From Glaciibacter superstes DSM 21135 (GTDB lineage: Bacteria > Actinomycetota > Actinomycetes > Actinomycetales > Microbacteriaceae): a DNA stretch of 64,000 nucleotides. Numbering within the stretch: position 1 is the first letter of the stretch; every line of letters starts with the position of its first letter. This document shows positions 26,738 through 35,763 of the stretch, piece by piece. The translations under genes and the position numbers were made by a program. Location of the stretch: contig NZ_ATWH01000008.1 in assembly GCF_000421145.1 (NCBI RefSeq), positions 1 to 64,000 of the forward strand, given 5' to 3'. The notes beneath the pieces were generated by a model, which searched no databases, was not told where the DNA came from, and saw only the letters and a list, made by a program, of their open reading frames with translations.

Positions 26738-26752
26738 GTGCCAATTTGGCAC
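26738..26752. promoter_or_regulatory. Candidate operator palindrome of the ABC/cupin operon
   Basis: GTGCCAATTTGGCAC is a perfect 7-bp inverted repeat around one base, 102 bp upstream of the cupin start. The half-site TTGGCAC also occurs twice beside the MocR-type gene start (28172 and 28202), which suggests one regulator for both units. Confidence 0.6.
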
Positions 26753-26767
26753 GGGTGGCCTCTGGTC

Positions 26768-28159
26768 TCACAAGCCATTCGTCGATCTGGAGAAGTGTGA
26801 TTCCCAGCATTCGGCGAGCAGCTCGATGCCACGGTGGGTGTATGCAGGCGCGGCGGCGTAGGAGATTCGCAGGTGATTGTCTAGACCGTCGCGCGCGCTG
26901 AATGTCGCGCCAGGGAGCACCCGCACGCCGAGTCGCTCGGCGCGGCGCGCGAAGGATGTCGCGCATTGCGCGGGCAGTTTGATCCAAAGCGAACCACCGC
27001 CTGCCGGGGTCTCTGGGCACCACTCCGGCAGCATCTCAGCGAGGTCCTCGAGCGCGAGACGGCGTGCCTCCGAGAGTGAGCGGAAGCGTTCATCGCGCGC
27101 GCGCTCGATCTGCGGTAGCAGGTGGCTGGCCAGCAGCTGTGCGATGAGTGAGGTGCCGAGATCCTGGCCGCCCTTTATCGCGGCGAGCTCGACGATCGCC
27201 TCCGGCTGTGCCCGCAACCAGCCCACCCGAAGTCCTCCCCAGAACGACTTGCTCATCGATCCGACGGTCATCACGAGGTCGCTGCCGGCGGCCAGTGGGA
27301 CGGGGCGGCGGTCCCCGTCGATGATCGTGTCTGCGAGCGTCGCATCGTCGATCACCGGCGTGCCGTAGCGATTGGCGATGGTGGCCACCCGGCTGCGTCG
27401 GAAGGTGTCGAGCACGGAGCCCGTGGGATTGTGCACGGTGGACTGGAGCACAATCAGAGCCGGCCGTTCCCGCGCCACAGCTGCGGCCAGCTCGTCCACG
27501 TCGATCCCTTCTCGTCCGCTGCGAATGCTTACAAGGCGAACATCGAGGGCCCGGAGCGACTCAATCGCGCCGCGGAACGAGGGTTCCTCGATGATCACGG
27601 TGGAACCAGCCTCTGTGACGCTCGATGCCGCCAGGCGCAGCGCCTGCTGTGCCCCGGACGTAATCAGAATGTGCTCATACGTGGTGGGTAGGCCCAGCGC
27701 CGAGTAGTAGCGAGCCACGGCGTCGCGGAGCTCGTCCAAGCCGCTCGGTATGTAGCCGTGCTGCGCCACGAGTTGTCGCGCGCGCGAGCTCTCCAGCATG
27801 TCGAAGTGATCCGCGACCAGGGCTAGGCCCGGCAATGCAGCGCTGCGCAGATCGATGATGTCGAGGTCGACGCCTTCAGTGAAGGAGCGCAGTCGGTCAT
27901 CCGCTTGAACTGCGGGCGACCGCTGCGTAGTTGACACGTATGTCCCGTCTCCCTGGCGGCTCGAGAGAGCGCCCTCACCGCGGAGGATGTCGAAGGACTT
28001 CGTGACGGTGTTGCGACTCACACCGAGCGCGCTCCCAAGGCTTCGCTCGGAAGGTAACCGGGTACCCGAAGCCAGGGCTCCGCTGGCGATGAGCTCACGC
28101 ACGCCACCGGTCAGCTGAGTATGCAGCGCGGCTTCGCCGCTATTCCACTCCCCGAGCAT
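26768..28159 (-). CDS. MocR-type (GntR wHTH plus aminotransferase-like) regulator
   Basis: A 463-residue PLP-dependent regulator. Residues about 10-80 are a GntR winged helix (TRLPSERSLGSALGVSRNTV, then SRQGDGTYV). The rest is a fold type I aminotransferase domain with ITSGAQQALRLAA, LQSTVHNPTGSVLD, VIDDATLAD and SMSKSFWGGLRVGW (putative PLP lysine). The start at 28159 was preferred: the longer frame to 28228 adds 23 atypical residues over a cluster of TTGGCAC sites. It is divergent from the Tm-1-like gene and downstream of its palindrome-bearing neighbour, and is the likely controller of both units. Effector unknown. Confidence 0.88.
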   Translation of the reverse strand: MLGEWNSGEAALHTQLTGGVRELIASGALASGTRLPSERSLGSALGVSRNTVTKSFDILRGEGALSSRQGDGTYVSTTQRSPAVQADDRLRSFTEGVDLDIIDLRSAALPGLALVADHFDMLESSRARQLVAQHGYIPSGLDELRDAVARYYSALGLPTTYEHILITSGAQQALRLAASSVTEAGSTVIIEEPSFRGAIESLRALDVRLVSIRSGREGIDVDELAAAVARERPALIVLQSTVHNPTGSVLDTFRRSRVATIANRYGTPVIDDATLADTIIDGDRRPVPLAAGSDLVMTVGSMSKSFWGGLRVGWLRAQPEAIVELAAIKGGQDLGTSLIAQLLASHLLPQIERARDERFRSLSEARRLALEDLAEMLPEWCPETPAGGGSLWIKLPAQCATSFARRAERLGVRVLPGATFSARDGLDNHLRISYAAAPAYTHRGIELLAECWESHFSRSTNGL

Positions 28160-28170
28160 GCGAGCGAGCC

Positions 28171-28209
28171 GATTGGCACCCACTGTCGCCAATCGAAAGG
28201 AATTGGCAC
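28171..28209. promoter_or_regulatory. TTGGCAC half-site cluster at the MocR/Tm-1-like divergent promoter
   Basis: ATTGGCAC occurs at 28172-28179 and 28202-28209, exactly 30 bp apart, so on one face of the helix. GATTGGC (28171-28177) and GCCAATC (28188-28194) form an inverted repeat. If the regulator starts at 28228 instead of 28159, these sites lie inside its coding region. Confidence 0.5.
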
Positions 28210-28284
28210 TCGAATAGCTGGTCAACATGTGTCCATTATGGCTGTGGCTGCAAAGCCGCAGTCAACTCGAGAATCGGAGATGTC

Positions 28285-29538
28285 ATGACTTCCCCCACGG
28301 TCCTGCTCCTCGGTGCCCTAGACACGAAAGGCGCGGAATATAGCTTCGTCCGAGATCGACTCGCTGGAGCCGGCATCGACACGATCACAATCGACTTCGG
28401 CGTGCTCGGAGAGCCCCAGATCACCGTCGACATCGACCGGGCACAAGTCGCCCGCGCCGGCGGCGCCGAGGTCGGCGATCTGGCGTCCGCCGGCGACCGT
28501 GGCGCGGCGATGGCCGTCATGGCCAGCGGGGCGACCGAGGTCGTGCGTGAGCTCGTCGAGTCGGGACGGGCAACGGGTGCGCTCGCGCTCGGAGGCACGG
28601 GGGGTACATCCGTAGCCGCCACCGCGTTCCGCGGCCTGCCACTCGGCTTTCCCCGTATAATCCTCTCGACCGCAGCGTCCGGCAATACAGAGCAGTACAT
28701 CGGCGAGACAGACCTCATACTAATCCCGAGCATTGTCGACATCGCGGGACTGAACCGCATCTCTCTGAGGATGCTGGCCAACGCTGCCGCCGCGATCGCA
28801 GGCATGGTTAATGCCGCGCCGCTCACCCAGACCCCCACCAAACCGCTCGTGGCCGCCAGCATGTTCGGTGTGACCACACCAGCGGTCACGCGTGCTCGGG
28901 AGCGCTTGGAAGAGCTCGGCTACGAGGTGCTCATTTTCCACATGACTGGCTCTGGCGGCCGCGCTATGGAAGCGCTGATTCGCCAGGGATACATCGACGG
29001 TGTACTGGATCTCACGACCACCGAGCTCGCCGATGATCTGGTCGGCGGGGTATTTTCGGCGGGCCCTGCGCGACTGACCGCCGCCGGCGAGACGGGGACG
29101 CCCCAGATTGTGTCGCCGGGTGCGCTCGACATGGTCAACTTCGGGTCGATCGGGACCGTTCCCGAGTGCTTCCGCGATCGCAACCTCTATGTACACAACT
29201 CGAGCGTGACGTTGATGCGGACGACACCGGAGGAAGCTGCGCAGCTCGGTGCGGAACTGGCGCGCAAGGTTGCCGCCGCAATCGGACCAACGACGGTCAT
29301 CCTCCCCCTGGGCGGCGTCTCTGCGATCTCCGTGCCCGGCGGTCCGTTCCACGACGAGGCCGCCGACGATGCGCTGTTCTCTGCCATTCGGAACGGACTT
29401 GAGGGCAGCGCGCTGACCATCGTGGAGTCCTCCATGGACATCAACGATCCTCACCTCGCCATCGAGTCGGCCGACCGCCTCCACGAGATGATCTCCGAGC
29501 ATTCGGCACACTTCTCGACCAGACCGAACGGAAAGTAG
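28285..29538 (+). CDS. Tm-1-like ATP-binding protein (UPF0261 family)
   Basis: A 417-residue protein matching the N-terminal domain of the plant Tm-1 resistance protein, known in bacteria as UPF0261. Recognisable segments are [20 protein letters not shown] at the start, [51 protein letters not shown] and [17 protein letters not shown]. It probably binds a nucleotide; the bacterial function is not firmly established. Its stop is 7 bp before the PEP-hydrolase-like gene, the partner to which it is fused in plants and fungi, so they almost surely act together. It is divergent from the MocR-type regulator. Confidence 0.93.
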   Translation: MTSPTVLLLGALDTKGAEYSFVRDRLAGAGIDTITIDFGVLGEPQITVDIDRAQVARAGGAEVGDLASAGDRGAAMAVMASGATEVVRELVESGRATGALALGGTGGTSVAATAFRGLPLGFPRIILSTAASGNTEQYIGETDLILIPSIVDIAGLNRISLRMLANAAAAIAGMVNAAPLTQTPTKPLVAASMFGVTTPAVTRARERLEELGYEVLIFHMTGSGGRAMEALIRQGYIDGVLDLTTTELADDLVGGVFSAGPARLTAAGETGTPQIVSPGALDMVNFGSIGTVPECFRDRNLYVHNSSVTLMRTTPEEAAQLGAELARKVAAAIGPTTVILPLGGVSAISVPGGPFHDEAADDALFSAIRNGLEGSALTIVESSMDINDPHLAIESADRLHEMISEHSAHFSTRPNGK

Positions 29539-29545
29539 AAACGCC

Positions 29546-30376
29546 ATGCCATTCGTTGCACGAGCTGAGATCCTCGACCGCCTGAGGGCGAAGATCGCCG
29601 CAGGAAATCCCATCATCGGAGCTGGAGCCGGAACCGGAATCTCGGCGAAGTGCGAAGAGGAGGGCGGCGCCGACCTCATCGTCATCTACAACTCGGGCCG
29701 GTACCGCATGGCAGGACGTGGCTCGCTGAGCGGACTGCTAGCTTACGGGAACGCAAACGAGCTGGTCGTCGAGATGGGCAAGGAGGTGCTGCCGATCACG
29801 ACCCACGTCCCCGTGCTCGCCGGTGTCAATGGCACTGATCCTTTTTACGAACCGTCACGCTTCGTGGCGGAGTTGCGAAATCAGGGCTTCTCCGGGGTGC
29901 AGAATTTTCCAACCGTTGGCCTAATTGACGGGCAGTTCCGGGCGAACCTCGAGGAGACCGGGATGAGCTATCGGCTTGAGGTCGATCTCATCCAGCGGGC
30001 GCATGACGCGGATCTGCTAACCACCCCGTACGTGTTTTGCGCAGAGGACGCGATCGACATGACCATCGCAGGTGCCGACATCGTCGTGTGCCACATGGGA
30101 CTTACCACCGGGGGAAGCGTCGGCGCGGAATCAGCGCGCACCCTCGACGACTGCGTGCAGCTCTCGACGGAATGGGCCGCTGCCGCACGCTCGGTGCGCG
30201 ACGACGTCATCGTGCTCGTGCACGGTGGACCGGTCTCGACACCCACCGACGCTCAATATCTGCTAACCAACGCCGAAGGACTGGACGGCTTCTATGGCGC
30301 CTCTTCCATGGAGCGTCTCCCCGCCGAGCTCGCCATCACCGCGACAGTGCGCGAGTTCGTACGAATGTCTCTCTGA
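29546..30376 (+). CDS. Phosphoenolpyruvate hydrolase-like TIM-barrel protein (Tm-1 C-terminal family)
   Basis: A 276-residue protein of the PEP hydrolase-like / PEP mutase-related family, equivalent to the C-terminal part of plant Tm-1. Characteristic segments are [65 protein letters not shown] and [17 protein letters not shown]. The family name rests on structural similarity; the true reaction may be a retro-aldol or related C-C cleavage of a sugar-acid derivative, which is my inference. AGTAGAAACGCC precedes the ATG and the gene follows its partner by 7 bp. Confidence 0.92.
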   Translation: MPFVARAEILDRLRAKIAAGNPIIGAGAGTGISAKCEEEGGADLIVIYNSGRYRMAGRGSLSGLLAYGNANELVVEMGKEVLPITTHVPVLAGVNGTDPFYEPSRFVAELRNQGFSGVQNFPTVGLIDGQFRANLEETGMSYRLEVDLIQRAHDADLLTTPYVFCAEDAIDMTIAGADIVVCHMGLTTGGSVGAESARTLDDCVQLSTEWAAAARSVRDDVIVLVHGGPVSTPTDAQYLLTNAEGLDGFYGASSMERLPAELAITATVREFVRMSL

Positions 30377-30488
30377 TCACCACTTGCGAGACGATGGGAG
30401 TCGGGCGGCGGCGCACCCCACGATGGTCCTCACGTCGTCAGGCTCAGTTCCGTGCCACGGACGCTCGCTGCATGGGCTGAGGACCGCC

Positions 30489-31029
30489 TCAGAAAAGCTC
30501 GTCTTCGCCGTGGGCGCGTGCTTCGGCAGCGAGGGTTTTTTGTCCGCTGTCGATTCTGGTTGAGGGGTTCGGGACTCCGCGGAGGTTCACGGGTGGGCCC
30601 CAGGCGCGAAGGATGCTCGCTTCGACTGGGATCATGTCGTCTGGTTGCCAACCGGTGGGCATTGGCCAGACGGAGAACGTGAGATGGTCGTGCATCCACT
30701 TGGTTAGAGCTTGCTCGCCGTCGGGTGTTAGGTCGTAGTTGGTGAAGTCGCGTGTGGCCGGTGGCTTCTTGCTGCGGCGTGGGATTGCGCGGCCCGAGCT
30801 GCTCGCGAAGCAGCACGGCGAAGGACCAGCGCACGGTGGACCGGCCGGTGCGGCCGGTGGTGAAGTGGGAGATCCCTGGGCCTTCGCCCTCTGGCTGAAC
30901 ACCCCGGCCGAACGATTCGAGGGTCGAACCGCTGCCGAGACGCTCCGTGCCGGTGCAAGTGGCGTAGAAGCCGTGCTTTCCGCAGCCCGATCCGATGCCA
31001 ATGCCCGCGCGGGAGTTCTCGTTTGACAT
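30489..31029 (-). pseudogene. Decayed GIY-YIG nuclease-family gene
   Basis: Similarity is split between two frames. The first frame reads HFTTGRTGRSTVRWSFAV and LLREQLG; near 30790-30800 the similarity moves to another frame, giving AIPRRSKKPPATRDFTNYDL, then EQALTKWMHDHLTFSVWP and ILRAWGPPVNLRGVPNPST before a stop at 30489. Together these match the C-terminal two thirds of an actinobacterial GIY-YIG family, so I infer a frameshift. The catalytic GIY/YIG region at the N-terminus is not convincingly present. A sequencing error at one base is an alternative, but the weak N-terminus argues for decay. Confidence 0.65.
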
Positions 31030-31074
31030 CGAGGAACCAGAGCTTCCTCAGGCCTCCCGCCGCGGAGTTGTCCT

Positions 31075-31661
31075 TTGGTTGGTTTCCCTGAGAACAGGCC
31101 ATCTGCCGGCGCGCTTGCATTCAAGGCTCACAAAGCGACGCGCCAACCCGGGTATTTCGCCCCTCGCCCACCTTCGACCGGTCGATTCAGTGTGCCTGAC
31201 CCCCTGGGAGCCTGTTACCTTGCGGCCACCCCTGGCGTCGCGGTCGGTGAGCTGATCTCGCCCGTCTACATCGACGCCGGGTATGTGCCCGCCAGCGCAG
31301 TAGAGGGCGTCGTCATTACTGCTGTCATGCTGCCGGAAGCGCTCTGTTTTGCGAACGTCTCCGACCCAGCCGCCAAGCCATGGAGAGTGACCACGGAACT
31401 TACGTCCACAGACGACTGCGACATTCCGAGGCAATGGGCCGTGCGCTTTGCCGCTGAAGGATATGACGGCGTCTTCTACACGGCACGGTTCAGTCCTGGG
31501 GGCCGAACGCCTGGGCATGGTTCGGTCAGGCAGGTGGCTTCGACCTCGGCGCGCACTCCACCGAAACGGCCAGGGAAGCGTGCATCGCATCCGGACTTCA
31601 AGTTCTCGACCCTCCGACGTCGCTGGCCGCATGGCGCACGGTGTCACCGCCGAAGCACTGA
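31075..31661 (+). pseudogene. Decayed RES-domain (toxin-type) gene
   Basis: The first frame encodes RES-like sequence: TGRFSVPDPLGACYLAATPG, VAVGELISPV, ALCFANVSDP and AVRFAAEGYDGVFYTARFSP. At about 31495-31506 the similarity jumps to another frame, NAWAWFGQAGGFDLG, AREACIASGLQVLDPP, and ends at a TGA at 31661. One missing base explains this. RES proteins are NAD+-degrading toxins normally paired with a Xre-type antitoxin; no such gene is present. The 5' end is also uncertain, as the frame runs into the GIY-YIG remnant. Confidence 0.65.
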
Positions 31662-31780
31662 GAAGGAATCCGAGTCGTCGCGAGCCGTTTCGCGAGCATT
31701 TCACAAATGAGTCACGCGTTCCGCTCTGCACGTGAGCCGCAATGCCTGCATTCTGCATGCATATGCGCTAAACTGTCTGC

Positions 31781-32014
31781 ATGACAGTAACAATCACGAT
31801 TCGATCGGTCCCCGATGACGTTCGAGACGAGCTTGCTGGGCGCGCGGCACGCTCTGGGCGTTCGTTGCAGGAGTACCTGAGTGCAGAGCTTGTCGCCCTG
31901 GCATCACGCCCGAGTGCCGCTGAGGCACTCCTGCGCATCCGCAGCCGCGCCGCACACTATCCACCCGTCGACACCTCCGAACTGCTGGCCGACATCGATG
32001 CCGACCGAAGGTAG
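31781..32014 (+). CDS. FitA/VapB-like ribbon-helix-helix antitoxin
   Basis: A 77-residue protein starting MTVTITIRSVPDDVRDELAG, an Arc-type ribbon-helix-helix that binds DNA as a dimer; the C-terminal part (SRAAHYPPVDTSELLADIDA) should wrap the toxin. The ATG has TAAACT six bases upstream, so it is probably leaderless. The promoter contains repeated TGCAT (31747, 31754 and near the start), a possible operator. It overlaps the PIN toxin gene by 17 bases. Confidence 0.9.
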   Translation: MTVTITIRSVPDDVRDELAGRAARSGRSLQEYLSAELVALASRPSAAEALLRIRSRAAHYPPVDTSELLADIDADRR

Positions 32015-32423
32015 GCGGTCGGGCGGTCGCGAACTTGTCGTGGTCGACGCATCCGTCATCGTTTCGCTGTTGATCGACCCCGGGCCTACGGCAACCGCGA
32101 TCGCCACACGGCTCGGTGATGCCACACTCATCGCCCCAGCGGTGCTGCCGTTCGAGGTGGCCAACGTGCTTCGCCGACGACGGAACGCCGGGCTGCTCTC
32201 ACCTGGCGAGGCCGCCGTCGCCCATGATGCATTCATCGAACTGCCCGTCGATCTCTGGCCGTGGGAGGTCATGGCTGCCCGCGCCTGGCAGCTCGGCGAC
32301 AACCTCAGCAGCTACGACGCGTCATACATTGCGCTGGCCGAGTTGACCAACGCAACGTTGCTGACGCGCGACAAACGGATCGCCGGAGCGCCTGCCCTGA
32401 AGTGCGCCGTCACGGTGTTCTGA
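31998..32423 (+). CDS. PIN-domain toxin (FitB/VapC-like)
   Basis: A 141-residue PIN-domain RNase by the chosen start. Acidic residues are in VVDASVIVSLL (first Asp), PFEVANVLRR (Glu), SSYDASYIALAE (Asp) and LLTRDKRIAG (Asp), the full VapC-type set. The start is uncertain: ATG 31998 overlaps the antitoxin by 17 bases, while GTG 32040 would begin MVDASV. It is the second toxin-antitoxin pair in the window and is not closely related to the one at 2.2-2.9 kb. Confidence 0.88.
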   Translation: MPTEGRRSGGRELVVVDASVIVSLLIDPGPTATAIATRLGDATLIAPAVLPFEVANVLRRRRNAGLLSPGEAAVAHDAFIELPVDLWPWEVMAARAWQLGDNLSSYDASYIALAELTNATLLTRDKRIAGAPALKCAVTVF

Positions 32424-32470
32424 CGCCATCGCAAGACGCAGACTGGTCGTTGGCAGGCTCTCGCGCTTCG

Positions 32471-34018
32471 TTAGACAGAGGTTGCCAGCGCCGCGCGCGC
32501 GAGGGTGCGGGCCCCATCGAGGCCGAGCGAGTCCCACCCCAAGCCGTTCGACGGCAACAGGCTTCCCGTTCCCGCCCATTCGAGAGAATTTCTGCTTTCA
32601 GAGGATGCCTGAAAGGCTCCGAGCCTGCCTCCCTCTGACTCCCAACCAAGCATCGCAGCCATCGAGTCGAGCGATTCCGAGAGCGTCAACGGCGAGCCGG
32701 CTTCACCGGATGCCACCAGAAGGAGCAGCAACAGCCCGCTGTCCTGGGCGAACTCACCGCTCCCAAGGGGAAGCCGCGCGGCAACGTAGCGCCAGAGCTT
32801 TATCGGCGCATCCTGCAGTTCGGTGCCACGCTTGGTCAGGAGCAGCTCGCCGCGATACTTGCGCACGAGGCCCAGTTGCGTTGCCGCCTCCCGCAGATCG
32901 AGTAACTCTCTGGTGTTGTTCTCGCGGTTGCCCTGACCATAGACCCTCTTCTCCGGGTCGAGCTCAGCCAGCAGCTCGACAACCGCAGCAGGCACGAGAA
33001 AGCCGGCACCGGTCAGACGGATGCCGACGCTCACGTGCCGCAGATAGGTGCGGAACACCGCGGTCGCCTTCGTGGCCTCGTTTTCACTGATCTCGACGGG
33101 CTCGTCCATTCTCGCCGCCGACAGATAGCCAGCGAGGTGTCTCTGCACTTCTTCGCCAGCTCCTGCAAAGAGTGCGGCAAGAGGTGAGGATGGCCCCTCG
33201 CCTGCGCTCCCGGCACGCAAACGGGCGAGGGCCGCGTCGGCACCGAGCAGCCTCTCCAACCCACGGTTCGTGCCGTCGATATCGAACTCATCCGTGAAAT
33301 TCCAGAGTCCGAAGTAACTCACGGCGTCTCGTTGCTCCGGATAGTCAGGGCTGCGCTTGCCCGTGGCGATCGCAAGAAGAGTTTCCCAGCCGTGCACTCC
33401 GCCAGAGTCTTCCGCCGGCCCCCGACGACCACCGTCAAGGCAGCGCACGGCTGCCGCCGCGCTATCGGCACCCGTCGCATCGCGGCCGGCGGCATCCGTC
33501 GCCTCGATCGGTTCAGCCGCCTCGAGCGTGATGCTGTGCTGCCAGTCGTCGCCGAAATCGTAGGTGTAGTGGAGAGTGTCGCCGACGGTCGACAACAGCT
33601 GGTCGAGGCGCAGCTCGCTCTCGAGAACTCCCTCGTCACCCTCTTCGACATCGAATGGAGTGAGGATGCCCTCTGTGTCGTTCTGGTACGGGTCACTCGA
33701 CGGAGAGAACCGGTGCAGGTGGCTGTTGGTCCAGCCGAATGCCGTCTGCAGCACGTCGTGCAGCACATCGAGGGTGATGCTCGACGACAGGCTCAGCTGT
33801 CGCCAGATCGGCGGTTCGGAATCGACGAGGACAACTCTGACGCGGAACCGGGTCGGCGTACCGGCGGGTTGGTGCAGCGTCATTGGCTTCCGCGGGCGGT
33901 CGAGGTCGTCCCAGTCTCCCGCACGGGCAGCGCTGGTCGGTTCAGTGTCGGCGCGTGCACGCTTCTTGAATCCTTCGAAGTCGGTGACGTTGTCGTGGTC
34001 GGGGTTCGGCGGCGTCAT
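32471..34018 (-). CDS. Plasmid pRiA4b ORF-3 family protein
   Basis: A 515-residue protein. Residues about 55-230 match the pRiA4b ORF-3-like domain (FRVRVVLVDSEPPIWRQLSL, LHDVLQTAFGWTNSHLHRF, LHYTYDFGDDWQHSITLE), often seen in proteins carried by plasmids and by IS1096-like elements. The C-terminal 270 residues are helical and unassigned. The ATG at 34018 has TACGCT six bases upstream, consistent with a leaderless start; the frame continues upstream to 34315 without recognisable sequence. No transposase is adjacent. Function unknown. Confidence 0.87.
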   Translation of the reverse strand: MTPPNPDHDNVTDFEGFKKRARADTEPTSAARAGDWDDLDRPRKPMTLHQPAGTPTRFRVRVVLVDSEPPIWRQLSLSSSITLDVLHDVLQTAFGWTNSHLHRFSPSSDPYQNDTEGILTPFDVEEGDEGVLESELRLDQLLSTVGDTLHYTYDFGDDWQHSITLEAAEPIEATDAAGRDATGADSAAAAVRCLDGGRRGPAEDSGGVHGWETLLAIATGKRSPDYPEQRDAVSYFGLWNFTDEFDIDGTNRGLERLLGADAALARLRAGSAGEGPSSPLAALFAGAGEEVQRHLAGYLSAARMDEPVEISENEATKATAVFRTYLRHVSVGIRLTGAGFLVPAAVVELLAELDPEKRVYGQGNRENNTRELLDLREAATQLGLVRKYRGELLLTKRGTELQDAPIKLWRYVAARLPLGSGEFAQDSGLLLLLLVASGEAGSPLTLSESLDSMAAMLGWESEGGRLGAFQASSESRNSLEWAGTGSLLPSNGLGWDSLGLDGARTLARAALATSV

Positions 34019-34203
34019 CCGTCCAGCGTAGGCGCATCTCCCACCGCGGACGATAGTTGTCAGGCCCGTCGCGGATACAGCAAGAACACGCCGGGACGCT
34101 GAAATTCTTGATGTTCTCGAAGGACAGATGGTCGATTCGTGATGTATGCGGTGACACTGCGCTCTGGGCTTGCAGACGGATGCCGGCCCGCGGCATCCGT
34201 TCT

Positions 34204-35604
34204 CTAGATATTGATCATGTGGCCGGTGAGGCCGTGGAAGGCATCCTGCAGCGCCTCGCTCATCGACGGGTGAGCGTGCACGTTGCGGGCCAACTCGGTG
34301 GCGGTGAGGTCCCACTTCTGAGCGAGCGTGAGCTCGGGGAGCAGCTCTGAAACGTCGTGCCCGACCAGGTGTCCGCCGAGCAGCTCGCCGTACTTCGCGT
34401 CAGCGACGAGCTTCACGAACCCACTCGGGTCGCCCATCGTGTGCGCCTTGGCATTGGCCACGAACGGGAACGTCGCCACCGTCACATCGTGACCACCGTC
34501 TCGAGCCTGCTGCTCTGTCAGCCCGAAGCTCGCCACCTGCGGCTGCAAATAGGTGGCCCTCGGCATCATCCGGTAGTCGCCCAGCTCCATCGTCTCTGCG
34601 CCGGCGATCGTCTCAGCGGCGACGATTCCCTGCGCCTCCGCGACGTGTGCGAGCTGCAGTTTCAATGTCACATCGCCGATCGCATACACGCCCTCCACGT
34701 TCGTGCGCATGAAGTCATCGATCGCGATCCCCCCGCGCTCGGTCAGTTCGACTTCCGTGGTCTCCAGGCCGAACCCGGTGACATTCGCCCCGAATCCGAC
34801 AGCCATCAGCACCTTGTCGGCGCGGATCGTGGTCTCGGTGCCGGCGGCATCCGCGTAGGTGACGGCCACGTCTGAACCATTGTCGACAACAGCGCCTACC
34901 TTTACCGAGGTGAGCAGGTTCACGCCGAGCTTCTTCAGGTTCTTCGCGACCTCCTTTGAGACGTCGACGTCTTCGTTCGGCAACGCCCGATCGAAGTACT
35001 CGAGGATTGTCACGTCGACCCCGTAGTTCTTCATCACGTAGGCGAACTCGATGCCGATGGCGCCGGCTCCGACGACGACCAGCGACTCGGGCAATGTGCG
35101 CTCGAGAATGAGGGTCTCGTAGGTGACGATGTTGTCGCTGAGCGTCACGCCGGGGAGCAGCTTCACGGTGGAGCCGGTCGCGATAATCAGATTGTCGAAG
35201 CTGATGGCATCCGTTTCACCGTTGCCGAGCGCGATGCTCATGTTCTTGGAGCCGGTGAGGGTTCCGCGTCCCTCATATTCGGTGACCTTGTTCTTGCGCA
35301 TCAGGTAGTGCACACCCTTGGCGCGGCCGTCGGCGACCTTACGGCTGCGGTCGAACGCGACGCCGTAGTCGAATGTGACGTCACCGACGATGCCGAATGT
35401 GGCTGCCTCGTTGGTGAAGATATTGGCAAGCTCCGCGTTGCGGATGAGTGTCTTCGCGGGCACGCAGCCCACGTTGAGGCAGACACCACCCCAGTACTTC
35501 TCCTCGACGATCGCGACGCTCAGGCCGAGCTGTGCGGCACGCACCGCGGCGACGTAACCGCCAGGGCCGGCTCCCAGAATGACGAGGTCGAAGTGTGCGG
35601 TCAT
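34204..35604 (-). CDS. lpd: Dihydrolipoyl dehydrogenase
   Basis: A 466-residue flavoprotein disulfide reductase, the E3 subunit that reoxidises dihydrolipoamide in 2-oxoacid dehydrogenase complexes. FDLVILGAGPGGYVAAVRAA binds FAD, GGVCLNVGCVPAKT holds the redox disulfide, VVVGAGAIGIEFAYVM binds NAD, GVYAIGDV is the second FAD motif, and HAHPSMSEAL gives the catalytic His and Glu. GGGAGG lies five bases before the ATG at 35604. It is a single gene here, away from E1/E2 genes, as is common in actinobacteria. Confidence 0.97.
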   Translation of the reverse strand: MTAHFDLVILGAGPGGYVAAVRAAQLGLSVAIVEEKYWGGVCLNVGCVPAKTLIRNAELANIFTNEAATFGIVGDVTFDYGVAFDRSRKVADGRAKGVHYLMRKNKVTEYEGRGTLTGSKNMSIALGNGETDAISFDNLIIATGSTVKLLPGVTLSDNIVTYETLILERTLPESLVVVGAGAIGIEFAYVMKNYGVDVTILEYFDRALPNEDVDVSKEVAKNLKKLGVNLLTSVKVGAVVDNGSDVAVTYADAAGTETTIRADKVLMAVGFGANVTGFGLETTEVELTERGGIAIDDFMRTNVEGVYAIGDVTLKLQLAHVAEAQGIVAAETIAGAETMELGDYRMMPRATYLQPQVASFGLTEQQARDGGHDVTVATFPFVANAKAHTMGDPSGFVKLVADAKYGELLGGHLVGHDVSELLPELTLAQKWDLTATELARNVHAHPSMSEALQDAFHGLTGHMINI

Positions 35605-35763
35605 GCCAGCCTCCCAGCCGTTGGGCGGGCGCATCAGTCGTGGCGCCCGTCATTTCCCATGCGGCTGGTGCTCGCTCGTTGATCTCGGGCGACGTGCCGC
35701 ACTGTGTCGAACCATTGCGGTGTTAAGGGTATTCCATATGGGTGTAGGAATAACTGTCGGTGC

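Noticed and set aside
32471-34018. IS1096-type insertion sequence around the pRiA4b ORF-3 family gene
   Set aside because: No transposase and no terminal inverted repeats are visible on either side; the domain alone does not make an element.
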